Of a stretch of DNA of 64,000 nt, positions 51,462 through 60,867 are shown piece by piece; the stretch's first letter is position 1, and each line of letters begins with the position of its first letter. The stretch spans positions 372,001 to 436,000 of the forward strand of contig OX381721.1 of the NCBI GenBank assembly GCA_947462335.1, written 5' to 3'. The notes below the pieces were generated by a model. It ran no database searches, was not told the origin of the DNA, and saw nothing but the letters and a program-made list of their open reading frames with translations. The translations under genes were made by a program, and so were the position numbers. The stretch is from Harmothoe impar. Taxonomy: Eukaryota > Annelida > Polychaeta > Phyllodocida > Polynoidae.

Positions 51462-51926
51462 TATAGATCAGTCTACAGGTTGGCTGTTGTCCTGTGTTCT
51501 TCCTTGTTCTTTAAGTCTGTACTAAATGGAAATAATAACCATATTTGTCCCTTTGAAGGATGCTATTATCATTTGTCAACATGAAGCATCAAAACCATGC
51601 ACCAATGCCTATCAGTCTGACAACAATCACACTGGTAAGTAAGTAGACACTGCTGTATTGGTGTATTGTGCTGACCATTGGTTATTAAATCATAACAGCA
51701 GGGACGTCCTGGTGCATTAGTGTGAGTTCCTGGCACATGCTGCATTCATGAACAATGAATACACAAAAATCAAAATGTTTAGCTAACATACAAGATGTCT
51801 CTTTCTCTGTCAGGAGAGAGTTTATAGCATTTGAGAACAGTAAAATGAAATATGTATTATTATCATTATTGGAGGACCGTAGGGGTGCTCGGTTCTTAAC
51901 AGGTTGATAATCAAGTAATTCAATCC
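51462..51926. other. Upstream region of the BTBD-like gene
   Basis: Presumably holds the 5' UTR and promoter of the minus-strand gene. I see no convincing TATA box or initiator and no further coding exon. This fits a TATA-less promoter or an unseen non-coding first exon. Confidence 0.4.
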
Positions 51927-52700
51927 ATGAGTGAGGAAGTTAGGGCATGGATAAAGGAGTAAATCAGGTAGTGAGTGAGTGAATAAATATACATGAGTTA
52001 GTGTGTGAGTAAATGAGTGAACATTGGAGTGCATGTGCATGTGTGTGCGTGAACAAGTGAATGAGTTAATAAGTAAGTACATAAATGATGGAGTGAGCAA
52101 GTGAGCTATAACGTGAATGAATGAGTGTGTATTCTAGAGAGTGGGTACAGAAGAAAGTGATTAAGTGCATGTGTGAGTGAGTGTGTGAGTGAGATGATTT
52201 AGGGAGTGAGATAGTGAGTAAGTCGGTTATTGTGTGCATGCATGCATGAGTGAGTGGGTAAGTAAGAGCCACACTCAAATACTTAAGTAAATGTGTGGGT
52301 AACTAGGGCCAGTTGGTGGGTGAATGAGTGCGTTAGAAAGTGAGTGAGCAAGTATGGTATTGACGAGTCAGTGAGTGAGGGTCAGTGTCACTGAGTTAAT
52401 GAATGAGTGAGTGAGTTAGTGAGTGAGTCAGATAGTGTGTGACAGAGGGAATGAGTGAGTAAGCGAGTGTATGAGTGAGTAAGTGAGTGAGTGAGTGAAT
52501 GAGTGAGTGAGTGAGTGAGTGAGTGAGTGAGTGAGTCAGTCAGTCAGTCAGTCAGTAAGTGAGTGAGTGAGTGAGTGAGTGAGTGAGTGAGTGAGTGAGT
52601 GAGTGAGTGAATGAGTGAGTTAGTCAGACAGGCTGTGACAAAGTAAGTGAGTGAATGAGTGAGTAAATAAGTCAGACAGTGTGTGACAGAGTAAATGAGA
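51927..52700. repeat. Degenerate (GTGA)n tetranucleotide tract
   Basis: About 770 bp built from GTGA/GAGT repeats. The purest core is at about 52,480-52,620, including a short (CAGT)n patch near 52,535-52,555. Decay increases toward both ends. Long open frames across it on either strand are simply a consequence of the repeat (for instance His/Ser/Thr-rich on the minus strand) and are not called as genes. Confidence 0.95.
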
Positions 52701-52738
52701 AAAGGGGGATGTAGGGATCATTCCCAGATTTTAGCTAC

Positions 52739-52778
52739 AATGCCCTGCCCCCTCCACCATGGGAGGGGGCAGGGCATT
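52739..52778. repeat. GC-rich perfect hairpin
   Basis: A 16-17 bp perfect inverted repeat (tgccctgccccctcc against ggagggggcagggca) around a six-base loop (accatg), directly after the tetranucleotide tract. It would form a very stable stem in DNA or RNA. No U-run or coding partner gives it a clear role; it may be a foldback remnant. Confidence 0.9.
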
Positions 52779-53153
52779 TATCCTTGATGAGGATGAGGAA
52801 AGTTCACCAACAATTGATATCAGTGACAATGATAATAATGATGCAGTCTAATATAGGTTTACCACCCTTTACTTGGCCCTGATCAGGGCTTCACAATGTT
52901 ATCTAAACGGGATGAATATTGCAATTTCAATTCCTCTGGCAATAAAATAACTATAATAGATTGTAATATCCTAAATGCCTCTGATGATTCAATTGATAAA
53001 ACAAATTTGTACAGTTACAATATGACATACTTCAAATGATATCAATGGTAAACAAAGGTGTTTAACACTAGAGGTGAAAAGATAAATCCAAGTCTGAAAC
53101 CCTGATCTGTTCCTACATGTCCTTCACCTGGACCAATCAGAGCCGTCGTCCAA
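52779..53153. other. Intergenic DNA, nothing recognised
   Basis: Ordinary AT-rich sequence between hairpin and minisatellite. No open frame or repeat edge is seen. Confidence 0.4.
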
Positions 53154-53385
53154 TGACATACCTTAGAAACTTGTAAACACCTACCTGGGTACCTTATAGA
53201 CTTGTAAACACCTACCTGGATACCTTATAGACTTGTAAACACCTACCTGGATACCTTATAGACTTGTAAACACCTACCTGGATACCTTATAGACTTGTAA
53301 ACACCTACCTGGATACCTTATAGACTTGTAAACACCTACCTGGATACCTTATAGACTTGTAAACACCTACCTGGACACCCTAGGG
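53154..53385. repeat. 31-bp minisatellite, seven copies
   Basis: Units begin with acttgtaaacacctacctgg at 53,169, 53,200, 53,231, 53,262, 53,293, 53,324 and 53,355. Interior copies are identical; the first has gggtacc and the last ends in cacccta. There are no unique spacers, so this is a simple tandem repeat. A partial unit precedes the first. Confidence 0.97.
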
Positions 53386-53606
53386 CTGGTTACATGAATA
53401 CCTTGGGTGGTATTTCAAACCCTGGTACTATACATATCTAGTCAGGGTAGCTCAGCTGCTGGTCCTGCTGCTCTAGTAACACACTGACCTGACTCGGGGT
53501 GCAAGGCAGGGGGGGAGAACACTGCTGTGAGGACACCTAGTGGTGGAATCATGAACTTAACCTCATGCACCCTGAATGTCTATAGTGTACTGTGGGGATA
53601 CAACAA

Positions 53607-53875
53607 CTGTAGCAGCAGGAGTTGTGAAGATGTCTCATTAGTAATTGTTGAACAATCACAGCTTAAATAGACTTCAACAGAATAAAATACTAATACTGTG
53701 GGAACTAATCATATTACAACTGTATGGGGAGCAGGAGTTGTGAAGATGTCTCATTAGTAATTGTTGAAAACTGTGTGGTCACCAACAAGGTCAGGATTTT
53801 CAGATGTTCTCCAACACAAATCATGAACAGTTATATGTATAAGCTATAACAGCTTTAATAGACTTCAACATAACA
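53607..53875. repeat. Diverged ~118-bp direct duplication
   Basis: The block gcaggagttgtgaagatgtc is followed by tcattagtaattgttga and later by tagacttcaaca. It occurs at about 53,612-53,690 and 53,730-53,875, with insertions in the second copy. Non-coding. Confidence 0.75.
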
Positions 53876-54098
53876 AAATGTATCAACTGCTCAAAGTGAC
53901 CTAATTTCTGTATTTCGGAAAATTACAATGTCAACTTAAGAGGGGTGAATTTTCCTTTTTCATGCATAAATATACCTGCTGATAGCAAGATGTGTTCCCT
54001 TCAGGTCATAGTTCTACCGTGTTGTGTCCTTGCAGCGGTATCCATCCCCCCTGTCTGCCCACCAGGTGGTGACGGTCCTGCTCTAGTTATTCATGCTA

Positions 54099-54600
54099 CA
54101 GTCGACTCCCTCTATTACGGACACCCTTGGGAGTTTTGAAAAGTGGCCGCAAAGTGGCTGCAGTGGAGGTAGTCGATGGAGATATGGGAATTGACCATTG
54201 TACTAATAATTGAGTAGCAAGGTGTTAACGCTATGAGCCCCTTCACCTGTACCCCCCCCCGCTGCCACTAAGCTGGGCCCTGACACCTTCCACTCAGTGC
54301 TTAGTACTTTGTACATACACTCTGCCAGGCATATATGCTGGGTGACTTCAAAACGCATTCAAATAAAAAAATGAGCCACATTCATTCTTTCTGAAAATAA
54401 GATGGCTGTATTGGAGTATTTAGTCATTTGGAACTGGGATATAACTGTCCGCAGGGCAAGGCCCCATTAGAGAGGTGACAGTATACTACAGGGAGATTCT
54501 TGCATTAAAATAAAGGGAAAAACTGTTGGCAATTTCCAAATATGGCCTTAATGGCGGGGTTGCCGCATGGGAGGGGTGGCCATTAGGAGGGAGTTGACTG
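54099..54600. mobile_element. pogo/Tigger-type MITE with TA target duplication
   Basis: The left end CAGTCGACTCCCTCtattac and right end GAGGGAGTTGACTG are inverted repeats. Each is bounded by a TA dinucleotide (54,097-54,098 and 54,601-54,602). CAGTCGACTCCC-type termini and a TA target site fit the Tc1/mariner-pogo superfamily. The 502-bp body has no transposase, so the element would be non-autonomous and dependent on a transposase supplied elsewhere. Inner parts also show inverted similarity. Confidence 0.75.
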
Positions 54601-54602
54601 TA

Positions 54603-55255
54603 TTGCTCAAATATCAGACATGCTATGTGGTTAACCCTTTAAGGATGGCACATTGCTAAACTGCACTGTGTGATATGATATGATGCACTCCCACAGCCCT
54701 GACAAGTAATTTATCGATGCTGCATTGATGCATCATGCTGAGCCGTGTATCAGCCCTGTAGGGTTGGTATGATCCTTAAATGCAGTGCTGTATTCATGAC
54801 AAACAAAGGTACAACACTGCATGCTAGCTGTCCTGTAAGGGCATGACTGGCGTCTAGGTATGGTCTGTTTGTTATCAATGGTCGCATAACATGAATAATT
54901 AAGCAGCACAGAAGCTACTCAGTGGTCACAACTCTACTCACTAGGTGACTAATATGTGCTGCACTGCAGTGGATACTAGTGAGCTCAAACAGTGTTAAAT
55001 TGGCAAGCTTGTGAAACACTAGTATGCGGCACTAATCAGTCACTTAGCCTTCTGCCCTATATAATTTTAACTCACTAACATACTGTTACATACAGGTAAT
55101 TAACCTGCAAGAAACAAATATATTTCATGGACAATTATGGAGTTCTACAATGCCCTTTTCAATTCCACGCTTCACTTTTCAAATAAAAACTTCACATGGA
55201 TGCATTATCTACTCTAACACTTTGAAACAGATGAGTTTTACTTAGGGAGTGTTCA
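54603..55255. other. Intergenic DNA between two MITEs
   Basis: No gene seen. Several gatgc/tgcat-rich short motifs and a tgatatgatatgatgc patch (about 54,671) occur, without a clear unit. Confidence 0.35.
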
Positions 55256-55443
55256 TTTATTAGTTACAGGGGGGGGGGGGTTTGGGAAGGGGCATCATAA
55301 TTTCCAACCCCTCCTGAGGGGGGGGGGCATAACAAATTCTGACCCCTCTTGAGGAGGGGGGCGTAAAAATTCAGCTCCTTTTAAGCTCTCGAGTGGGGGG
55401 TGTAAAAGTGTAAATTTCACCCCCCCCCCCTGTATTTAATAAA
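55256..55443. mobile_element. Short poly-G-ended MITE
   Basis: The left end tttattagttaca then G12, and the right end C10 then tgtatttaataaa, are near-perfect inverted repeats. The 188-bp body is punctuated by further G runs separated by cccctc(c/t)tgag motifs. No coding capacity. This is a second example in the window of an element whose ends are homopolymer G/C. Confidence 0.7.
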
Positions 55444-55978
55444 ATGCTGACAATGGTGTCAACTCGTGGACTATAAAATGGCTCTGAAAGAGCCCCAAAA
55501 TTACAAAAATTATTTTTCAAAATTGGATAAAAATGTCTAGGGTCAGCCCTATTTTGCTAGGTAGGGTAAATAACCCTGAAACACCCTTTTTTTTGCCTAA
55601 CCAGCCCTTATTATGTATGGTTATTGAAGTATATTTGTGTGCTGCTCTGTATACGAGCTTTCCTGTAGCTCTGATCAAAGACTGCTAAATCAGCCTTTAT
55701 TAACCCAGAACAAAGTATTGACTTAGAAGCAACCATGAGTACCGCCCTGATGACCTATTTTGGCATAATGCCTCCTTCTTAATAAACACTTAGTAAAAAA
55801 TATTGCAGGTAAGATTAGTGAAGTTTTAGCTGGCATGAATAAAACTCTACATAATTAACATACATATGCATCATACTTCAAGACTTAATATGTGAGCTGT
55901 TCTGTTTATTACTCTCTGAAAATAAGAAAATCAACACACTTGGCCCTGGAGTTTGGCTGTACTGTACTGCATGGGGGC
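55444..55978. other. Intergenic DNA between MITEs
   Basis: AT-rich and non-coding. Two short inverted or repeated passages are visible, but no element edge is convincing. Confidence 0.35.
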
Positions 55979-56502
55979 TACCATAAATTCTGGCGTATAA
56001 GCCTCACTCGTGTATAAGCCGCACCCCTAACTTAATCCTATAAGCCGAAATGGAGATTTTATTATGGTGACTTTAGTACTGTAGTATACAAACTCTTGTA
56101 TAAGCTGCCCAGCTAACAAAAAAAAACGTTTACATTACCAGGATTTAACGTTTGTAGAAGGTTTGCAAACGTTTGCAAAAAACGTGAATAGAACGTTTTT
56201 TTAACGTAAAAACGTTGACACCAAATAACGTTTTTATAACGTAATGGACAAACGTTTGTCTGTAACGTTATATGAACGTTTGTTTAACGTTTTTCCATGA
56301 AAAAACAAACCATAACTGTAAGTGAAAAACCACTGTTATATCTGGGATGAGCTACCTTAGGTTTGCTAAAGGTACCTCATCTATTGCTCATCCTGTACCC
56401 TCTCACATTCCATTCGGAAATAAAATATAACTGCTATTACAGTTCCACATTTTAAAATAAATATGTATGATCTGTTGTATTTCGTTGCCACCTAAAGAAA
56501 TG

Positions 56503-56574
56503 CTGGAGTAGGTAGGATTTGAACCCGCAATCTTTAGATCTTCAGTCCTGTGCCCTATGACCAGGGCTAGCTCG
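56503..56574 (-). repeat. tRNA-Phe-like (tRNA-derived) module, minus strand
   Basis: On the minus strand the sequence has a B box (GGGTTCAAATCC, plus-strand 56,515-56,526). Ahead of it is an anticodon-arm-like GACTGAAGATCTAAAG with GAA at the anticodon position, as in tRNA-Phe. A degraded A-box region lies near 56,552-56,569. Acceptor-stem pairing is not evident, so this is a tRNA-derived repeat head (SINE promoter) and not a functional tRNA gene. Confidence 0.65.
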
Positions 56575-56919
56575 TCAGGTGATGTCTAATCCTCATCAGG
56601 TAGGGGACAGGGATAGGTTATTGGTACGCACAACTACCTTGGTACAGTCTATTCAATCTGACGGTACCACTATACAAGTACTGTGCACGGTTATGTACCA
56701 TGCCATTTATTTGGTACATTTTATGTCTCTCACACCCAAATTCGGCAGGTTTGGTCATGACCGGCAACTTTAGTCAGGTTTACATAGTCATGACTAAATT
56801 TGGCAACTTTGGTCAGGTTTGGCCATGACCAAATTCGGCATGATTATAGCGCACATGATCAAAGGTGACCACAATTGGCTGGGTATGTCCTGATACTTTG
56901 TTTTCAGCTTGATTGCATT

Positions 56920-57042
56920 AAGAGCCTCGCCAGCTCAGGCAGGAGAGCCTAGCACTGCCAATCTAAAGGTCCTGGGTTCGGTCCTCAGGGTGACTTTTAG
57001 TGTACATACAACAAATCAAACCAAACCAAACCAAACCAAACC
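56920..57042 (+). repeat. Short tRNA-derived SINE with (CCAAA)n tail
   Basis: An A-box-like agctcaggcagg (56,932-56,943) and a B box ggttcggtcc (56,975-56,984) lie 32 bp apart. Between them is caatctaaaggtcc, resembling the anticodon and variable arms of tRNA-Phe. About 30 bp later comes a (CCAAA)n simple tail at about 57,015-57,042. This head-plus-simple-tail layout is that of a minimal SINE. It lies inside the AACGTT element and points away from the minus-strand module. Confidence 0.6.
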
Positions 57043-57439
57043 TTTTGCAAACCTTTTGCAAACGTTTTCTAGACGTTTTAAAAACGTTATGCAAGAACGT
57101 TTTGGTGTAACTTTTTCCAGAGGTTTTATTCCAAACCAGGTAGAAACGTTTGAAAACGTTTGGAAAACGTTTCTTGTTAGCTGGGTGCACCCTATATAGG
57201 CATGTTTTGTATCAAATGACATCTGAGTCCGACTCATGTACTCGCTGCAGCTTCAGCAATTTCTCAGACTCTTGTATCAACAATTATTCCTTGTCTGACT
57301 ACTTAATGTCAAGAGTAAAATACCCTTTTTCTCCACGCAGTGGTAGTAATGAACATTTATAAAAATGCTTTCAGTAATGATATTTAATGGGTTTTATTTG
57401 ATAGCTTGCTGCTGGTCTATAAGAAAAATGAGTCATTTC

Positions 57440-58300
57440 ATATCCACACTATGCTTTTGAATATTTAATAGATATGGATATAAGCTCTCAGACATTGTGA
57501 ATCCTAGCGGGCCCCACGACTCCCTTACACAGGTGTTGTCCTGCTGCAGGAGGCCATTGTTACAGGATGAGATGTTGTACGTTGTGGATGCTGTGTGAAA
57601 AGGTTCACAGGTCAGTGACAGTGCAGAACTAATGTACCATCTATATCCAACATCCCCGCTATATGGGGTGTTCATCCAACCGTAGCAGGACTGCAGGCTG
57701 TGTGACCATACAGACAGGATAAGACGCTGTCCTTGTTGTCACTGTGTGAATAGGTGCACAGGTCAGTGACAGTGCAGACATCATGTATTCTGTACCTTTC
57801 ATTCTCCACATCACATCTAGCGGTTGTGTTTATCCAACCATAGCAGGACTATATTTAATAATTCACCTACTTTAGACCTCTTTTGAAATTCTGCCTCCAG
57901 TCTTTTTCAGAAGTCCTAGACTACACTTAACCCCCCTTACAAAGGTCATGACCTGCAGTAAAAGCAGCCAGATCAATCATCATAGGACGCAACGCTATGC
58001 ATGGGTGGATTCTGTGACACCAGGTGTACGGGTCAGTGACGGTGCAGACATAAAGTATTCCTGCAGCATCCATTGTCAACATCCCCGCTATATCCAACCG
58101 TAGCCGGGCTGCAGGCTGTTTGACAATCCTGACGGGATGCGACACTGTGCATGAGTGAAACTAAGAGAATATGTTAACGGGTCAGTGATAGTGCAGAAAT
58201 TATGTATTCTGTACCATTTATCCCCAACATCGCATCTACCTGTTGTGTTAAACCAACCATAGCAGGACTGCAGGTTACTTAGGACACTCAAAAGTAAAAA
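57440..58300 (-). pseudogene. Degenerate tandem array of cysteine-containing coding modules
   Basis: Four related segments (about 57,600-57,705; 57,752-57,852; 58,022-58,125; 58,169-58,275) share ordered motifs: gtcagtgac-gtgcag, then attctgtacc, then caacatc-c, then ccaacc-tagc-ggactgca. Read on the minus strand the best one encodes SCYGWFNTTGRCDVGDKWYR, continuing IHNFCTITDP. The others give diverged forms (for example GDVGYRWYISSALSLTC), separated by stops and frameshifts. The constant Cys, Gly-Trp, Asn-Thr and Cys-Thr-x-Thr-Asp positions suggest an extracellular, disulfide-bonded repeat. I do not recognise the family. Either this is a decayed exon array of a surface/secreted protein or a multi-exon gene with short exons; interrupted frames favour decay. 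Confidence 0.5.
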
Positions 58301-59272
58301 GTTGTTTCTCATAACCGCGCCCATCATGAAAATCGTCATTTCAGGAAAAAAAACTGTCAGTTATGTAGACAGCTAGAAATACCTTGCACTATAACAACTT
58401 TTAAGGATCAATGAACTTTAAATACTAACAATAAAAAACAAAACTCTTAATATACCTATATATTTCAGCCCCCAGTAAAGAAAAAGCAATGAAAAGACAC
58501 GCCCTGATCACATTTCTCACTGCCGGGTGATGAGAACCAACTTCTTTTTTTTGAGTGGTCTTATGACCATTCAATTATAGAGACTAGGACTAGGTGCCCA
58601 TTGAACATGTGCTGGTTTTCCCTAGACTTGTCCATGGTAACATGTAGATTCTCAAGAAGTGTCTCCGTATTATATTTGTTTATAAAAAGACATCTTAGTG
58701 CTGAAGCCAGTAGCACAGAGGTTATCTCAGTATAAACATGATACATCGTTCCTGATGATGCTTACTCTTTTGTCCATATTTTGCAAACCAAAACATTATA
58801 TCAGAGAGGAAGGGGGACTGGTTATTTAGTCAAAATTAAGTTAAAACTCCTCATGAACAAGAATAATGACTTTTATTTCTAATTTCAAAACCTCTGACCC
58901 ACTCCTGTATTTCCCCCTCCAAAGATGTACATTTGGAAAACTCACCGATTAAATTTTCAAACTTCAAGATGTCTGCTGCACATTTTTGAAAGTATAATGC
59001 ACTAATATAGGGACATTTTTAGTATCTAAAAAAATCAAGACTGATGTATTTGACAAAGAAACATTAAATGATAAACTCTACCACTGGCATGTATTTTGAA
59101 AGTTCAAAAATTCAAAGATGTCCTCAATTAGCAACAAAAACATATGAATAACCTCAAATGGATGACGCCCATTTAATGTTAAACAAACATTCAGCAGTTT
59201 TTCTACCTAACATTGAATAACATTTAGTATATAACTTGAATAGATTCATATAACTTTGAACTATATACTTTG
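58301..59272. other. Intergenic DNA, nothing recognised
   Basis: AT-rich and non-coding. Immediately adjacent to the MITE at its right end. Confidence 0.4.
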
Positions 59273-59496
59273 ATTACCGTAAATTCTCGCGTATAAGCCT
59301 AACTCGCGTATAAGCCGCACCTTTGACAAATTATATAAGCCGCAGAGGGGGTCTGAATATTACGATTTTGGTACTATAGTATACTAATAAAAACTCTCGT
59401 ATAAGCCGCACCCTATATAGGCATGTTTGGTATCAAAAGAAAGCTGAGTCTGACTGGCGTACAAGCCGCGGCTTCTACGCGAGAATTTACAGTAAT
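59273..59496. mobile_element. CGTATAAGCC-type MITE, uninterrupted copy
   Basis: The 224-bp element has ends ATTACCGTAAATTCTCGCGT and its near-exact inverse (ACGCGAGAATTTACAGTAAT; one mismatch). The cgtataagcc motif repeats internally in both halves. No coding capacity. It is the reference that reveals the nested insertion at 56,108-57,185. The terminal sequence resembles widespread animal DNA-transposon MITEs; I could not fix the target duplication because the terminal ATTAC/GTAAT is itself palindromic. Confidence 0.8.
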
Positions 59497-59619
59497 ATAT
59501 GTACAAATTGATATCTATCTAGATAACAGATGGTATAAGTATGACACGTGAAGCATGAAAGATGAAATAATCGTCGAGTTTGGGCTAAAAGCTATAAAGG
59601 ATGTTTAATCCCAGCTAAC

Positions 59620-59746
59620 AAAAAGTTGTTTCCCAAATGATTGCAAACATTTTTCAAATCTTTGGATGAAAAGTTTTTCTTTGGGTAGAAGAAAGGTTTT
59701 GCTGCAAAACATTTCAGAACGTGTTTTTTTCTATTTTGTAGCCGGG
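59620..59746. mobile_element. Short element sharing CCCAGCTAACA termini
   Basis: It begins CCCAGCTAACAAAAAG, like the 1,078-bp element, and ends ATTTTGTAGCCGGG, an imperfect inverse. The interior is 127 bp in total and has tttgcaaacatttttc / aaaacatttc motifs that look like mutated AACGTT blocks. Flanks show no TG duplication, so it may be a decayed or solo-derived relative. Confidence 0.5.
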
Positions 59747-60408
59747 CTTCTGACAAAGCCTATACGATTCAAATGATTGTTTGATTTTAATAAACGCACA
59801 TTTTCATTAATCTTCTGGTACAATTGAAATCATTTATAAGTAGGCATACCATGAATAGCAAATAACCTTAACTTATATCATTATTTAGATTGTAATGCTC
59901 CTTTCATATCACATTTAGAAAGTATGAGAGGCACTTCACCGTTGCAGTTCATAACAGAAAAAAAAGTGTGCATTGGTTGATGATAGGCGAGATATTCCCT
60001 GGGTATTCATTGCATGAACATTAAAATAACTTTAAGATATGACGATAGAAATAAAGATGGTACCATTTTAAGGCTGGAACCCTTCCAGGTTCAGAGTGGT
60101 GCACAATGGCATTTATGTTCTTGTTAAAATAATGAGAACTTGAACCAAGTAACAAGGGATTCTCCAGTAGACAACACAGACAGGTGCTGGGGTCAAGGCA
60201 GGACAGTATTATGGACTATTGAAAGTTCATAACTTTTGCCGGATAAATGACAGCACCGGAGTAGCAGGTCTCCATTATGGGGGGCCCCTTTACAATATCA
60301 AGGATCCATTTCACTTAGGGGATTGGGCAATGGTGGTTGGAACGGTTAGACACATGATAGTATAATACCACATTAAACACATTAACCACTTATATCAAAA
60401 TGGTTACC
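59747..60408. other. Intergenic DNA, nothing recognised
   Basis: No gene or repeat edge identified between the two MITEs. Confidence 0.35.
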
Positions 60409-60413
60409 CTGAG

Positions 60414-60862
60414 CAGGTCCGGTAAATGGAGGAAAACCCTCCCCAGAGCCGTTATTTACACCAGTGTTAATTTTCACAACCCAAGTAGGTGTGAAAACAC
60501 TGCATGGCTAGAATTAGCAACGGTTTTGCTTGTAGCATAATCACTACAGGGCTAAAATTAGCAACGGTTTTCTTATAACCCATTTGCTGAATTTTCTATC
60601 AATTTGCTGTTAAATGTATATATCCCATAAGATAGATAAGTGTATGCTCTTGAATCATACATGGGGAATAGTGAATCATACAGGTGATTGCCATGAAATC
60701 ACATATAGATAAGCTTTTTCTATAGACTTTGCCTCTGTGCTCCTCCATTTCACCCAGTAAGCAGTGAGCCCTGCAATGTTTTCACACCTACCTGCGTTGT
60801 GAAAATTAACACTGGTGTAAATAACGGCTCTGGGGAGGGTTTCCCTGCATTTCCCGGACCTG
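60414..60862. mobile_element. 449-bp MITE with ~95-bp inverted repeats and CTGAG duplication
   Basis: Left CAGGTCCGG... and right ...CCGGACCTG arms stay inverted copies for about 95-100 bp with only a handful of mismatches (for instance ccctccccagagccgtta and its inverse at 60,822-60,840). The element is flanked by identical 5-bp direct repeats CTGAG (60,409-60,413 and 60,863-60,867), a convincing target duplication. A partly duplicated aattagcaacggtttt segment lies inside. No transposase. A 5-bp duplication with long arms does not match the commonest families, so the superfamily is left open. Confidence 0.85.
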
Positions 60863-60867
60863 CTGAG

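Larger units (their letters stand above)
56108..57185. mobile_element. Nested 1,078-bp element with CCCAGCTAACA ends and AACGTT arrays
   Basis: Termini CCCAGCTAACAAA and TTGTTAGCTGGG are inverted repeats, flanked by TG on each side. Comparison with the uninterrupted host MITE at 59.4 kb supports a 2-bp target duplication. Both terminal ~150-180 bp regions are packed with AACGTT palindromes (roughly fifteen or more in ~330 bp). The middle holds two tRNA-like modules pointing outward and a diverged duplicated tggtcatgacc passage (56,740-56,845). No transposase is visible. The superfamily is not clear to me: a 2-bp duplication with CCCAG ends does not settle it. Confidence 0.75.
55979..57264. 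mobile_element. CGTATAAGCC-type MITE, split by a nested insertion
   Basis: The outer parts (55,979-56,107 and 57,186-57,264) together form a diverged copy of the MITE at 59,273-59,496. Shared features are taaattct-gcgtataagcc at the left, then the tataagccg motif, then caccctatataggcatg on the right. Between them lies the 1,078-bp insertion described next. Removing the insertion and one TG restores colinearity with the uninterrupted copy. Confidence 0.8.

Noticed and set aside
50362..51584. Plus-strand frames opposite the BTBD-like gene
   Set aside because: Antisense shadows of real coding exons; no family match.
51822..52278. His/Ser/Thr-rich minus-strand frames
   Set aside because: Products of the (GTGA)n repeat, which has no stops in some frames.
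53154..53385. CRISPR array
   Set aside because: The 31-bp units follow each other directly with no spacers, and the sequence is eukaryotic.
53440..53520. tRNA gene (agggtagctcagctgctgg resembles an A box)
   Set aside because: No B box or acceptor-stem pairing follows; at most a decayed tRNA-derived repeat.
56963..57237. Overlapping frames on both strands with repeated Lys/Arg/Phe patterns
   Set aside because: They are translations of the AACGTT arrays and the (CCAAA)n tail inside a transposon.
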